Part shown: positions 23,634 to 34,446 of the stretch, piece by piece
How the letters are laid out: each line of letters starts with the position of its first letter
How positions within the stretch are numbered: the first letter of the stretch is position 1
From: Flavobacterium gelatinilyticum
GTDB lineage: Bacteria > Bacteroidota > Bacteroidia > Flavobacteriales > Flavobacteriaceae
Assembly: GCF_027111295.1 (NCBI RefSeq)
Contig: NZ_CP114287.1
Span: 2,666,001 to 2,730,000 of the forward strand
Reading direction: 5' to 3'
Length of the DNA: 64,000 nt
Notes under the pieces: model-generated
What the model saw: only the letters and a program-made list of their open reading frames with translations
The model's database searches: none
What the model was told of the DNA's origin: nothing
Position numbers and translations under genes: made by a program

Positions 23634-26600
23634 TTAATTTCCGAAATTATAACGAAGTGTGAATCCCGATCTAATGTTTGTTAAAGGATATGAAGTCGAA
23701 ATAACTGCCTTTGAAAACGAATGATCGTAATAGAATATCGCTGTCAGGTTTTTACTGAATGAATAATCTGCCGTTAATTTTACTGACCAGATATTCTGCC
23801 CCGCCGCCAGCTGATTATTATCGTAATCTAAATAACGCACCAGGGTTTCATTGTTTCTTAAAGAAAAATCTGCCTTGATATTGATATCACTTTTAATAAT
23901 TCCAGTTGGATTATCTGCTAATCTGGAAGAGAAAATAACATCTTTAAAACGATAACCAAGACCAATTATATATTCCATTCCCTTTACTTCTGTCAATAAA
24001 TTGTTGTCAAAACTCATTGATAAGGCTCTGTCTTTTTTGATTTCAGAAAGAACACGAAGTGAACTTTTCAACTCAAAATCCATTCTGATCAGCGGACTGA
24101 ACTGCTCAACCAGATTGACATTAGACATGATGATTTTGTTATAGAAATTCGTATTCACATCCTGTACCTGCGGCGAATCATTGTAATCAAAATTAGATCT
24201 GAACTGGTTAACCGTGTACGAAGCTCTGTAATTGTGCTGTAATGAAAAACGCTTAAATTTATCTTTAAAGTATTTATAGCGCATTAATCCGTTGTACTTA
24301 ATACTCCAGTTTGGTATTGGGAAATTTCTAAAAATACTTGTTGACGAACTTGAAGCATCAGCTCCTGTATACGCAGCTAAAAATGCAGGCAGTAAAACAG
24401 CCTGATTACTTTTGGTATACCCAATAGGATATCCCTGATTTGCCACATATATTGCATAATTAGGATCTGATGGTGCCGGAATCTTATTGTTATCATCACC
24501 ATATCTTGGAATTGCCGCTTCGCTTCCGTAACGGCTTAACGCCAAACGATTGGCTATTACCAGACGGTTACTTCTAAAATCATCAAATGCCGATGACTGG
24601 AATTCATCACTCGTTGAAAATGCCGTTTTAATCAGTACGGTTGAAATCGAGAACATTCCGTATGTATATGGCGACAATGGCATATATTCATTTTGTTCAT
24701 TTACACTATACTGCTCTGATGTATTTTCTGAGTACGAACGGTCCATAGTCAAATCAACTTTTAAATCCGGAAACAAATCGATATTAGCCGTTACTTTTAA
24801 AAGTTTGTTGGTAACCTGTGTAAAGTTCTGGTTGAAATCCTGATAGGTAGTTAACCAGCCGTTTTTTGCCGCTTCGTAACGAATATCATCCTGGCTTCCA
24901 AAAACGAAACCTAAACTAGGTTTGGTTGTACCAAAGAAACCCACACTTGGTATATATCCCGGTAATACTGTCCCGCTGTTTTTAGTATAGTTAATCTGAA
25001 TGTTTTTAACACTTGTTAAAACACCTATCAAACCATCATAAAACGGACTGCTCGCAGCGACTGGTTTTGCTGTGTTTACAATTTTTTCTCCCGGTTTTGG
25101 TGCCGCAACAGGCTGTTTTGCCTTTGGTGTTTTTGCCCCCGGAGTCAAACCTAAATATTTATACAGCGTATTCATATTTAATGTTGTCGTAAGCGTATTT
25201 GAATTTGAGTTCTGAATTGTATTTCCTAAATTAAATATGTTACCAGTGTCATCCACATATTCCGAAAACGCTGTTGATGAACGCTGCCACATATAATCTG
25301 CTGTATAGGAATAACTTGCTTTTACAAAACCGAAAACCGGAATTTTATTAATTGGAATATCATAATTCAATACCAATTGCTGCGCATGCTGGTTAGGTGT
25401 TCCTATATCAAAATAATCGTCCCAGATATTAAAATCTTCTTTTGGCACATTATCATCGTTCATGAAATTACGCACAATATTATTTGATGTTGCAGAATAA
25501 TTCAGTTTTAATGATTTGGTTAAGTTGAAACCAAAACCATACTGGTAATTAAAGGCAAAATTTCGTCTGTAAAGCGGATCAATCTCTATTCCTTCTACCT
25601 GAACATCGCGGTACATTTGACGATTACTCTGCCTTAAGATATTACTGTTGAAAGAAATATTCGTAGGGAGATAATTAAAATTAAAATCACTTAATATCTT
25701 CCAGTACTCACTTTTCTTCATGAACTTATTGTTCTTTAAAGGCGTAATTTCTTTTGGCTGAAAAGTATAGGCATAATTTACAGCTGTATTAGTCTGTTCG
25801 TCTTTATAATCTTCTACCTCATAATCGTGTCTGTCAACCTGATTGTAAGATTGTGAGAAAGTAAAGTTCTCTACATCATAAACGTGTGGTTTTTGTTCCT
25901 GGGCACGGTCTTTTCTAACGCCGATAAAGTTAATGCTTCTTCGTTTTGTATAATCGACCGCACGGGTTCTGATGTTATCTCTTTCAGCTTTATCTGTTGT
26001 TACCTCCAACAGCTGTTTTAATTTAATATCCTGATTAAAAGGATCGTATTCAGGCGTAATTACTTCTTCGCCTATTGCATAGTTAAACGGCAGGTTAATA
26101 CCCCATTTTGGAGGCAGTAATTTTCCTAAATTCAAATTGGTTACAATATTGTATTGCTGCACATCTTCACGGTCACGCTCATTAGCACCTTGTTCTAAAG
26201 ATCCAAAACCTATTGTGCTTTTTCTTCCTGTTGCAGAAAGCGTTGCAAAATCGGCCATATTGGTATCCACATTTAAGATCGCCGCCATACCGCCTTTATT
26301 TTCCAAATCGGCTAAACGAAGTTCGTTAAACCAAAATTCCCCTTTAAGAACTTTATGATCTGAGCGGTTTTTTACCCCCACCATTAAGTTTCGAACAAGA
26401 CCAAAATTTGGATTTCCTTTAATACCTAAAATTAATCTGTCACTGTTATCTCCGCCTTCTACCTCGGGGTCATTATCCGGATAATAAATACCATTTTCAT
26501 CTCTCTTGGTACTATTAATATCGATTTTCATTCCAAGAATTTTCATTCTGGTCAAGAGCTCCAATGCCAAATCTATGCTGTTTGAATCCATCCAGACCTG

Positions 26601-29600
26601 ATCTGCAGCTACCTGAGCAGAACCAACAGGTCTGGTGACATTTAACGGTACCTCAACCTGATAGAAGTTTTGTGTAAAGTCATTACCAAAACGAATAAAA
26701 CCAATCATTTCTCCATCTTCTAACGGCACTTCTCCTGTTAGTGATTCAGCGTGCAAAAACATTTTCAGTTTTTTGTACTGACGCATATCCACGCTTACGT
26801 TTTTGAAAACTGCTCTTGCATCCTGATATTCTAAGCCGGTACCGTCAACACGAAGTGATAATGCCTGTTCATTTTGGTTAATAATTGTATTGTTATTGTA
26901 TAACTGCTCTCTTTGCACACCAGGAGGCATTACGTAATTTACCGGTTCTTTCGTTCCGTTTTCCTGAACGTTCACCGCTGCTACTTCAAATTCAACTGAA
27001 GAGTTTGGATTCGCCGGATGATTAATATCAAGAGTTCCTGTATATTTTCTCCACTCTCCTCGTACTAAATCTAAAGCACCAAAACGAAGTGTCATTTGAT
27101 CGTTGAATCCGGTCATGAACATACGCATGAATCGGATAGATCTGAAATCTGTAATATTACCAATTGTATTTTGTGGCTGCGAAACCGGAACTTTAAACTG
27201 AATCCATCTTGCAGGTGTTGTCGCCCCGTTTGGAAGTTCGGCATTTGGAACATCTCTTACATCGGTAACATACTTGTCTCCTACTTCCATTCCCGGTTTA
27301 ATATCAATACTATACTCATAATATGCATTGATCGTACTCATGGTATTATCACGGTTAATATCCTCAACATCCGGAAGTGTGGTCGATCCACGGTTAGGAT
27401 CATTGATACTTACTGCCGAGTTTCCTTCGGTACCGTTGTAGTTTTTGTAACGTTCTAAAACGCCTCCGTCTGTATTAAGGTAATACAAATAATCATCAGC
27501 AGCAGGATCCGCTTCGCCTGCATAATTGGTATAAATTGCACCTTCCTGCGGACTTGACAAACCATCTAAACCAACGTCCTGATTTTTTCTATTATCAGCA
27601 TTGTTATCAAACGCATAAATCAAAGACTGCGATGCCGGAACATCTCCCCAAAGCGGTCTTGGATTAACCAATACCTGATCAGGTCCTAGTCCGTTTTCAT
27701 ATTGTTTTCTTCCGTCTTTTAAGATATCTTCTGATATTTCCCCTAAATTGAAATATATTTTTCCAATATTACCATTTGATGCCTGTGAATTTCCTACATA
27801 GGGGTCAAGTACCCAAAACTGAATGTACTCAACATTTCCCTGTTCGAAGTTTGTTGAATTCAAGGCACGCATTATACCTCCAAAATTAGTTGAAGGGTCA
27901 GTTACTCCAAAATCAGGATTGTTGTTATAAGGTCCTCTTTCAGAAGGATAATACGTTAAATCGAGTGTATTGATCACCTGTATCTGTCCTTGTGCAATAT
28001 CAGTATTTGGATATAATTCTTTACTGTAAATCCTTCTGGTAGTATTTAATGATAAGTCATCGTTTGAAATACCTGATGGTTTTGAAGAATAGAAAACCGG
28101 ATCAATGGTATACCATGATAATTTTGCTCTTTTATAACCATATCTTAAATCCTCATAATGTGCATTAAAGGTAACATCTCCCGCAGAGTTTATAAATGGT
28201 GTAGAAGACAAACTCCATGAATAAGCAGAACGCATATCTATGGTTGACTGCGACCCCTCGAAATCATCTACATATATAGTAGCTTCTCCTTGAAAATCAC
28301 TTGCTTTTGGCGCATCTGGTCTTAAAAAGGCAACTTCACCTCGAATCGATAAATTCGAAGGAACATCTGTATCGATATTTGGAAGTTTATTGGCTAATCT
28401 TGTCAGGAAAGGAACTTCTGTTGAATAGTTTCCGTTGAATCCAAAAATAGTATTGTTTACTGATTCCTGTCCGTAACTTGATTTTTGTGTAAACGGTCTT
28501 TCTGTCATTTTTAAGAAAGTTCCGCCAACAACAAATTTATCCGAGATTTTGTGTTCAACATTGAATCCCATAAATCTTCGGGTCTGCTGTCCAAAGATCG
28601 AATTGTTTTCTAATGAAACCTCAATTGGTGTATTTGAAGCCTGCAATGAAGGATCCAGAATCTGAACTCTTCCCAGCTGGTAATCGACACTATAATCGAT
28701 ACCTTCTACCAAAACCCTTCCGGCAGCGGTTACAACTACTGATCCCTGAGGAACGTTAAACGCTCCAATTGGAATACCGTTACTTCCTGAAGATTTGTAT
28801 TTTCCTCGTAATAAGAATTTATTTTTATCACTGTCCTGCAAAGCCGCAGCCTGTGTATTGCGATACATATTTCTAAATACATACTTCTTCTGGTTATCGT
28901 TATATGTACTTGGATCGTCGTAAGATCTTGAACCATTTGTTTCTAATAATTTGTTGAAAAGAAGTTCTCCAAAAGGCTCTTTGGTTGTAAAGATAATACG
29001 TCCGTTCTGAACATCAACTGTTACTCCCGGAACATAATCGAAGAAACCATCTCCTCCGGCCTGCGGATCATTATTGTAATTGAGTCGATCCAGATTGAAT
29101 ACGTTTAATAAAGCGGTATTCTTTACATTTAAATTCGGATCATCATGCTCTGGAAAAGGTTGAGATTCAGATACCGGTGTAATATAATTTATTGGCGAAG
29201 GATCTGTATAAAGGATATTTAACCTGAAATCGTCCTGCTTAAGCTGATAAGCCTGCGGAATTTGATAGACGTTTTTCATCATCAGGTTCCAAACCGGATT
29301 TTGAACATTTGTCAAATTACTTTTCAGCATTTTTAAAATCAAACTTTGTGTAATAACGGCCTGATTTCCGTTACTGTTTCCTGTTACTACAGTTGCATCA
29401 ACACCATCACTACCAAACTCCCCAACCTGATACACTTTTCCTCCAACGGTATACTCAAAGGCAACGGCAAGAATTTCATCATTTGCTAAACGCTGCTGCA
29501 AAGAAATATATCCTAATTGTGCATTATAAGTAAATTCGTTTGTGGTTAATTTTCGTGCATTTTCTAAAATCGAGTAATCGGTTGCTTCACTTACATTCGC

Positions 29601-30842
29601 TTCCGTGAATCCGGATTTTGCTGTTACAACTTCTCTAATTTCCGGTTTTAAGAACGAATTTCCCTTACCAATTGTAGCTGGATCGTATTTATTGTTGTTA
29701 TTGTTTGTTGGCGAGTCAGGCGCACTATTAAAGAATCCTGTTGTTGACGAAATCACTACTACCTGATTATCCGGAATTCCGGTAATTTGAGATTCTCCTA
29801 AATCCTGAAGTGCAATAATGTTTCTTAAGTTATTGTTGTTTACGGCAACCCTGTTTTGTTTGTTGGTTACCCAGACCTCTATCCTTGTAATTTGAACACG
29901 GCTGTCGATAAAAGGATATTTCTTTAATGATTCGTCGTATCTGTTTCTAAAGTACTGCGAAAGGAAAAAGTGTCGGTCGCTGTCGTAATCCAAAGCAAAC
30001 AAATCAAAATTCTGAACCGTTCCTCCATTTTCGGCCACTACACTTTTGGTCTGTGATTTTTGTTCTGAGAAAACTCCTGTAACGGTTGTTTTACCAAATT
30101 GCAGCTGTGCTTTTACCCCAAATAAACTCTGAGCACCACGAATTAAGGTGCTGTTAAGCGGCATACTTACGTTACCGACCTCAACTTTCTGAATAATATC
30201 ATCTTCTGAAGGGGTATACGCCAGTTTAAATAAATTTTGGAAAGCAAATGTTGACTGGGTATCGTAGTTTGCGTTTACCTCTAAACGGGTTCCGATTTTT
30301 CCCATCAAACTCATACTGATACGCTGATCAAAGTCGAAAGTAAGGCTTGACCTGTTTCGGGGTGAAAATGCCGGATTGTCCTGTTTGGTATAACGAAGCC
30401 CCAAATCCATTTCGACAGATCCGGTAGGTTTTACATCAATGGTATTACTCCCGAAAATGCTTTCGAAAAGACTTGAATTGATGTAATATCTTGGCAGTAA
30501 ATCTTTTTTGGCTGCTTCGCTGTTGTTTTTCTTACCATCAATGGCATCCATTTTTTTTCTGAAATAATCTCTTCTGGCTTCTTTTAAAACCAAATCTTCA
30601 TATTCTCTTCGGGTAAGAACAAGCGGATAGTCTATTGAAAAACCATCAACAGAACTTGTGTAGATATATCGATCTGTAACGGGATCGTATTTATAACCCG
30701 AAAGTATGCTTGGGGGATTCTCCAGCTCCATTTTCCCAACAGAAAACTGAGTCTTGGTTGTATCTTGAACTGCCGGATTTACCTGTGACCGTATAACATT
30801 ACCACATAATAAAACCAGTAAAAAAATACAAATTTTACGCAT
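23634..30842 (-). CDS. sprA: Type IX secretion outer-membrane translocon SprA/Sov
   Basis: 2402 aa, the length of F. johnsoniae SprA as I recall it. A signal peptide (MRKICIFLLVLLCGNVIRSQ) is followed by the SprA N-terminal regions and a very large beta-barrel; the protein ends TLRYNFGN, an aromatic-containing barrel C-terminus. SprA is the giant 36-strand channel through which folded T9SS cargo crosses the outer membrane, and it is also needed for gliding. Cargo candidates in this window are the giant adhesin (37901-53755) and the Sel1-repeat protein (8978-10438). It lies 24 bp after ruvA and probably shares the promoter at 31468-31475. Confidence 0.97.
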   Translation of the reverse strand: MRKICIFLLVLLCGNVIRSQVNPAVQDTTKTQFSVGKMELENPPSILSGYKYDPVTDRYIYTSSVDGFSIDYPLVLTRREYEDLVLKEARRDYFRKKMDAIDGKKNNSEAAKKDLLPRYYINSSLFESIFGSNTIDVKPTGSVEMDLGLRYTKQDNPAFSPRNRSSLTFDFDQRISMSLMGKIGTRLEVNANYDTQSTFAFQNLFKLAYTPSEDDIIQKVEVGNVSMPLNSTLIRGAQSLFGVKAQLQFGKTTVTGVFSEQKSQTKSVVAENGGTVQNFDLFALDYDSDRHFFLSQYFRNRYDESLKKYPFIDSRVQITRIEVWVTNKQNRVAVNNNNLRNIIALQDLGESQITGIPDNQVVVISSTTGFFNSAPDSPTNNNNNKYDPATIGKGNSFLKPEIREVVTAKSGFTEANVSEATDYSILENARKLTTNEFTYNAQLGYISLQQRLANDEILAVAFEYTVGGKVYQVGEFGSDGVDATVVTGNSNGNQAVITQSLILKMLKSNLTNVQNPVWNLMMKNVYQIPQAYQLKQDDFRLNILYTDPSPINYITPVSESQPFPEHDDPNLNVKNTALLNVFNLDRLNYNNDPQAGGDGFFDYVPGVTVDVQNGRIIFTTKEPFGELLFNKLLETNGSRSYDDPSTYNDNQKKYVFRNMYRNTQAAALQDSDKNKFLLRGKYKSSGSNGIPIGAFNVPQGSVVVTAAGRVLVEGIDYSVDYQLGRVQILDPSLQASNTPIEVSLENNSIFGQQTRRFMGFNVEHKISDKFVVGGTFLKMTERPFTQKSSYGQESVNNTIFGFNGNYSTEVPFLTRLANKLPNIDTDVPSNLSIRGEVAFLRPDAPKASDFQGEATIYVDDFEGSQSTIDMRSAYSWSLSSTPFINSAGDVTFNAHYEDLRYGYKRAKLSWYTIDPVFYSSKPSGISNDDLSLNTTRRIYSKELYPNTDIAQGQIQVINTLDLTYYPSERGPYNNNPDFGVTDPSTNFGGIMRALNSTNFEQGNVEYIQFWVLDPYVGNSQASNGNIGKIYFNLGEISEDILKDGRKQYENGLGPDQVLVNPRPLWGDVPASQSLIYAFDNNADNRKNQDVGLDGLSSPQEGAIYTNYAGEADPAADDYLYYLNTDGGVLERYKNYNGTEGNSAVSINDPNRGSTTLPDVEDINRDNTMSTINAYYEYSIDIKPGMEVGDKYVTDVRDVPNAELPNGATTPARWIQFKVPVSQPQNTIGNITDFRSIRFMRMFMTGFNDQMTLRFGALDLVRGEWRKYTGTLDINHPANPNSSVEFEVAAVNVQENGTKEPVNYVMPPGVQREQLYNNNTIINQNEQALSLRVDGTGLEYQDARAVFKNVSVDMRQYKKLKMFLHAESLTGEVPLEDGEMIGFIRFGNDFTQNFYQVEVPLNVTRPVGSAQVAADQVWMDSNSIDLALELLTRMKILGMKIDINSTKRDENGIYYPDNDPEVEGGDNSDRLILGIKGNPNFGLVRNLMVGVKNRSDHKVLKGEFWFNELRLADLENKGGMAAILNVDTNMADFATLSATGRKSTIGFGSLEQGANERDREDVQQYNIVTNLNLGKLLPPKWGINLPFNYAIGEEVITPEYDPFNQDIKLKQLLEVTTDKAERDNIRTRAVDYTKRRSINFIGVRKDRAQEQKPHVYDVENFTFSQSYNQVDRHDYEVEDYKDEQTNTAVNYAYTFQPKEITPLKNNKFMKKSEYWKILSDFNFNYLPTNISFNSNILRQSNRQMYRDVQVEGIEIDPLYRRNFAFNYQYGFGFNLTKSLKLNYSATSNNIVRNFMNDDNVPKEDFNIWDDYFDIGTPNQHAQQLVLNYDIPINKIPVFGFVKASYSYTADYMWQRSSTAFSEYVDDTGNIFNLGNTIQNSNSNTLTTTLNMNTLYKYLGLTPGAKTPKAKQPVAAPKPGEKIVNTAKPVAASSPFYDGLIGVLTSVKNIQINYTKNSGTVLPGYIPSVGFFGTTKPSLGFVFGSQDDIRYEAAKNGWLTTYQDFNQNFTQVTNKLLKVTANIDLFPDLKVDLTMDRSYSENTSEQYSVNEQNEYMPLSPYTYGMFSISTVLIKTAFSTSDEFQSSAFDDFRSNRLVIANRLALSRYGSEAAIPRYGDDNNKIPAPSDPNYAIYVANQGYPIGYTKSNQAVLLPAFLAAYTGADASSSSTSIFRNFPIPNWSIKYNGLMRYKYFKDKFKRFSLQHNYRASYTVNQFRSNFDYNDSPQVQDVNTNFYNKIIMSNVNLVEQFSPLIRMDFELKSSLRVLSEIKKDRALSMSFDNNLLTEVKGMEYIIGLGYRFKDVIFSSRLADNPTGIIKSDINIKADFSLRNNETLVRYLDYDNNQLAAGQNIWSVKLTADYSFSKNLTAIFYYDHSFSKAVISTSYPLTNIRSGFTLRYNFGN

Positions 30843-30866
30843 ACAATTCGTTTATCAAAATTGAGG

Positions 30867-31448
30867 TTATAAGCTTTTTAAAGCCTTTTTTATGATCGTT
30901 TCCGCAGTTGCTTCAGGATCTTCTTTTACAATCCTTTCTACTACTTTTTCAGAAGCTTTTCTAACAAATCCTAAAACTTCCAAAGCAGATAACGCTTCAT
31001 CTCTGTTTGTATTGTTTTGAACTAGCGAAACTTCGTCCAAATCGTACAACTTTAACACTTTTTCTTTTAGATCAAGTATTACTCTCTGTGCCGTTTTGTT
31101 TCCAATTCCTTTTATAGACTGGATTACAGCGACATCTCCTGCTGCAATTGCATTTATAATTTGTTTGGGTTCTATCGAAGAGAGCATTGTTCTGGCAATA
31201 CCGGCTCCAATTCCCGAAACAGACAAAAGCATTCTAAATATCTCTCTTTCAGACTTTTCTACAAAACCATATAAAGTATGCGCATCTTCTTTTATTTGAA
31301 GATGCGTATACAATTTTATATTTTCAGCATTAGGAATTAATGAAAACGTGTGTAATGAAATATTTACGTGGTATCCTACTCCACCACAGTCTATTACAAC
31401 TTCCGTGGGATTTTTTTCGACTAATTTCCCCTGCAAATGTGCTATCAT
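30867..31448 (-). CDS. ruvA: Holliday junction branch migration protein RuvA
   Basis: 193 aa, standard length. Binds Holliday junctions and loads the RuvB motor. N-terminal OB-fold (MIAHLQGKLVEKNPTEVVID), two helix-hairpin-helix motifs (LLSVSGIGAGIARTML and IQSIKGIGNKTAQRVI) and the C-terminal RuvB-binding three-helix domain (DEALSALEVLGF). The partner ruvB is at 56588-57613, not adjacent. Downstream is sprA, 24 bp away. Confidence 0.97.
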   Translation of the reverse strand: MIAHLQGKLVEKNPTEVVIDCGGVGYHVNISLHTFSLIPNAENIKLYTHLQIKEDAHTLYGFVEKSEREIFRMLLSVSGIGAGIARTMLSSIEPKQIINAIAAGDVAVIQSIKGIGNKTAQRVILDLKEKVLKLYDLDEVSLVQNNTNRDEALSALEVLGFVRKASEKVVERIVKEDPEATAETIIKKALKSL

Positions 31449-31467
31449 ACTATTCTTAATAAGAAAT

Positions 31468-31475
31468 CAAATATA
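31468..31475 (-). promoter_or_regulatory. Bacteroidota -7 promoter element for ruvA-sprA
   Basis: The minus strand reads TATATTTG (TAnnTTTG); leader about 16 nt to the ATG at 31448. Likely drives both ruvA and sprA. Confidence 0.6.
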
Positions 31476-31527
31476 ATAAAAATGCAATAAAATTAAGACA
31501 TTTTTATTTGATCCTTAATTTATTACA

Positions 31528-33819
31528 CTATTGTGCTAATTTGTTCTTTTTTATTTCTTTTTCCTGAGCATCAATAACAGCAATAGCTGCCATGTTTACC
31601 ATTTCTTCTACACTTGCTCCCAACTGTACGATATGAACAGGTTTGCCCATCCCCATCATAATTGGTCCTATAGAAGCTGATTTATTTAACTCTTTCATCA
31701 GCTTATAAGTAATGTTAGCTGACTCTAAGTTAGGGAATACCAGCGTGTTTACTTTTTTACCGGCTAATTTAGAGAAAGGGAATTTTTCCTGAAGTAATTC
31801 AGAGTTTAAGGCAAAGTCCGCCTGAATTTCACCATCTACGACCATATCCGGGTGATTTTTGTGCAGATAAGCAACCGCATCTCTCACTTTTGCCGCGTTT
31901 TGATGTGTTGATGATCCAAAGTTTGAATACGAAACCATGGCAATAACCGGCTCAATTCCGAACATTTTAGCTGTTTTTGCCGTCATAAGGGCAATATTCA
32001 CTAAATCTTCAGAAGATGGATCGATGTTTATTGCTGTATCTGATAAAAACATCGGCCCGCGGGTAGTCATCATCATATTGGCAGTCGCAATAAGTGAAGC
32101 TCCAGATGCTTTTTCTATTAACTGAAGCATTGGTTTTACCACACTTGGATAACTTCTTGAATGACCAGTAACCACAGCATCTGCCTCGCCTTCGTTTACC
32201 ATCATGGCTGCGAAATAGTTTCTTTCGCGCATGAATTTTTCAGCATCAAGTTTAGAAACTCCTCTGCGTCCTCTTGTTTCCCACAATGAAGCTGCAAATC
32301 GGCTGCGTCTTTCGTTTTCCTGCTCATCTTTAGGGTCGATGATTTCAAGTTCGGCATCAAAACCTAATTCTGCTTTTAATTCTAAGATGATTTCTCTGTT
32401 TCCTAATAAGATAGGAAAACCAATTCCGTCTTCGTAAACAATTTGAGCTGCTTTTAATACGTTTAAATGGTCTGCCTCGGCAAAAACAATTCGTTTAGGA
32501 TTTAATTTGGCACGGTTGGTAATTAAACGCACCATTTTATTATCGTTCCCCATACGTTCACGAAGTACGTCTTCGTAAGCGGCCCAGTCTGTAATAGGAT
32601 TTTTTGCTACTCCGGATTCCATTGCTGCTTTTGCCACTGCAGGGGCTACAACAGTAATTAATCTTGGGTCGAATGGTTTTGGAATGATATATTCTTGTCC
32701 GAAACCTAATTTTGTTGCACCGTAAGCTACGTTTACCTGCTCCGGCACGGGTTCTTTTGCTAAAATAGCCAATGCTTTTACAGCGGCCATTTTCATTTCT
32801 TCGTTGATTTTTTTAGCTCGTACGTCTAATGCACCTCTAAAAATATATGGAAAACCAAGAACGTTATTTACCTGATTAGGAAAGTCTGAACGCCCTGTAG
32901 CCATAATAACATCTTTTCTGGTTTCTACAGCCAGATTGTAATCGATCTCCGGATTTGGATTTGCCATTGCAAAAACAATCGGGCTTTTGGCCATCGATAA
33001 AAGCATTTCAGGCGATAAGATATTTCCAGATGATAATCCGATGAAAACATCGGCATCTTTTACAGCATCGGCCAAAGCAATCTGACCGCCGTTAACAGCA
33101 TATTTTAACTGTAATTCTGAAAGTGCAGGATTGTCTTTTGTTAAAAGTCCTTTACTGTTGTACATCAAAATGTTTTCGACTTTTACGCCCAATGAAACAT
33201 ATAAATCTGTACAGGCAATTGCTGCAGATCCTGCTCCCGAAACGACCATTTTAACCTCTTCTGCTTTTTTTCCTGCCAATTCAAGTGCATTAATTAAAGC
33301 TGCCGAAGAAATAATTGCTGTTCCGTGCTGGTCGTCGTGCATTACCGGAATATCCAGCTCTTCTACCAGTCTTCTTTCGATTTCAAAAGATTCCGGTGCT
33401 TTGATATCTTCAAGGTTAATACCTCCAAAAGTCGGAGCAATGTTCTTAACCGTTTGTATAAATTCTTCTACGTTTTTTGTATCTACTTCGATATCAAAAA
33501 CATCAATATCAGAGAATATTTTGAATAATAAACCTTTTCCCTCCATTACAGGTTTTCCGGCCTCTGGACCAATGTCTCCAAGTCCTAAAACAGCTGTACC
33601 GTTTGAAATTACGGCAACCAAATTTCCTTTTGCGGTATATTTATAAACGTCTTCAACGTTTGCTGCGATTTCTAAGCATGGCTCTGCAACTCCCGGCGAA
33701 TAGGCCAATGATAAATCTCTCTGGGTTGCATATTTTTTTGTTGGAACTACCTGAATTTTTCCTGGAGTCGGCTCTGCGTGGTACAGTAACGCCTCTCTTC
33801 TTTTACTCTCTTTGTTCAT
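31528..33819 (-). CDS. maeB: NADP-dependent malic enzyme with phosphotransacetylase-like domain
   Basis: 763 aa, the length of the MaeB fusion. Decarboxylates malate to pyruvate with NADP reduction. The malic N-terminal domain includes YSPGVAEPCLEI and SNGTAVLGLGDIG; metal site residues lie around EDIKAPESFEIE and HDDQHGTAI; the nucleotide-binding region has VVSGAGSAAIA. From about residue 430 to 750 is a phosphotransacetylase-like domain (PTA_PTB), which in characterised MaeB proteins is regulatory and binds acetyl-CoA rather than catalysing. Own promoter at 33845-33852. Confidence 0.95.
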   Translation of the reverse strand: MNKESKRREALLYHAEPTPGKIQVVPTKKYATQRDLSLAYSPGVAEPCLEIAANVEDVYKYTAKGNLVAVISNGTAVLGLGDIGPEAGKPVMEGKGLLFKIFSDIDVFDIEVDTKNVEEFIQTVKNIAPTFGGINLEDIKAPESFEIERRLVEELDIPVMHDDQHGTAIISSAALINALELAGKKAEEVKMVVSGAGSAAIACTDLYVSLGVKVENILMYNSKGLLTKDNPALSELQLKYAVNGGQIALADAVKDADVFIGLSSGNILSPEMLLSMAKSPIVFAMANPNPEIDYNLAVETRKDVIMATGRSDFPNQVNNVLGFPYIFRGALDVRAKKINEEMKMAAVKALAILAKEPVPEQVNVAYGATKLGFGQEYIIPKPFDPRLITVVAPAVAKAAMESGVAKNPITDWAAYEDVLRERMGNDNKMVRLITNRAKLNPKRIVFAEADHLNVLKAAQIVYEDGIGFPILLGNREIILELKAELGFDAELEIIDPKDEQENERRSRFAASLWETRGRRGVSKLDAEKFMRERNYFAAMMVNEGEADAVVTGHSRSYPSVVKPMLQLIEKASGASLIATANMMMTTRGPMFLSDTAINIDPSSEDLVNIALMTAKTAKMFGIEPVIAMVSYSNFGSSTHQNAAKVRDAVAYLHKNHPDMVVDGEIQADFALNSELLQEKFPFSKLAGKKVNTLVFPNLESANITYKLMKELNKSASIGPIMMGMGKPVHIVQLGASVEEMVNMAAIAVIDAQEKEIKKNKLAQ

Positions 33820-33844
33820 TATTTTTAGCTTTTATTCTAGCTTA

Positions 33845-33852
33845 CAAAGATA
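33845..33852 (-). promoter_or_regulatory. Bacteroidota -7 promoter element for maeB
   Basis: The minus strand reads TATCTTTG (TAnnTTTG); leader about 22 nt to the ATG at 33819. Confidence 0.6.
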
Positions 33853-33922
33853 TAAGTCTTAGTTTAAAATGGGACGCTTTTGCTGGTTTCTTTTGTTAAA
33901 ATATCAATTCGGGCATGGTACG

Positions 33923-33947
33923 AAAAAAGCCCGTACTAATCCGGGCT
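33923..33947 (-). terminator. Intrinsic terminator after the CBS-domain gene
   Basis: AGCCCG (33928-33933) pairs with CGGGCT (33942-33947), loop of 8, followed on the minus strand by a T-run (33923-33928). Confidence 0.82.
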
Positions 33948-33974
33948 GTTGTATAGGTGTTTTTATTAAATTCT

Positions 33975-34400
33975 CTATTGAGAAATATAAGAGTTTAGAT
34001 GCTGGATAGTGTCTTTTTGAATTTCTATAATGGCTTTAACCACATCGCTTATAGAAATAATTCCTACCACAATTCCATCTTCTAAAACCGGAAGGTGTCT
34101 GATTCTTTTTGAACTCATAAGTTCCATACAGTCATCAATGTTATTGGTTAATTGTACCGAATATACATTGCTTTCCATAATTTCATTTACAAAAGTTTCT
34201 TTTGAAGATTTGTCTTTTAAAACAATTTTTCGAGCATAATCTCTTTCAGACAAAATTCCTTTTAAATCGGTTCCGTCTATTATAAGAATGGCTCCAATGT
34301 TTTTTTCGCCCATTACTTTTAATGCTTCATAAACAGTTGTAGTGGTTCGAACCGAATAAACATTTTTCCCTTTTGCTTTTAGTATTTGATCTACAGTCAT
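33975..34400 (-). CDS. CBS-domain protein
   Basis: 141 aa composed of two CBS domains and little else (about residues 8-65 and 75-133). ILIIDGTDLKGILSERDYAR and RIRHLPVLEDGIVVGIISI are the paired nucleotide-binding signatures. Such stand-alone proteins sense adenine nucleotides and modulate partners; the partner here is unknown. Monocistronic, with promoter at 34439-34446 and terminator at 33923-33947. Confidence 0.93.
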   Translation of the reverse strand: MTVDQILKAKGKNVYSVRTTTTVYEALKVMGEKNIGAILIIDGTDLKGILSERDYARKIVLKDKSSKETFVNEIMESNVYSVQLTNNIDDCMELMSSKRIRHLPVLEDGIVVGIISISDVVKAIIEIQKDTIQHLNSYISQ

Positions 34401-34438
34401 ATCTGAAAAATTTTATTTTTATAAAGTTATAATAAAAA

Positions 34439-34446
34439 CAAATATA
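34439..34446 (-). promoter_or_regulatory. Bacteroidota -7 promoter element for the CBS-domain gene
   Basis: The minus strand reads TATATTTG (TAnnTTTG); leader about 35 nt to the ATG at 34400. Confidence 0.55.

Noticed and set aside
27096..27458. 120-codon plus-strand open frame antisense to sprA
   Set aside because: Lies wholly within sprA and has no promoter or family resemblance.
33131..33646. 171-codon plus-strand open frame antisense to maeB
   Set aside because: Covered by a well-supported malic enzyme gene; composition is that of a reversed coding sequence, with no recognisable motifs.
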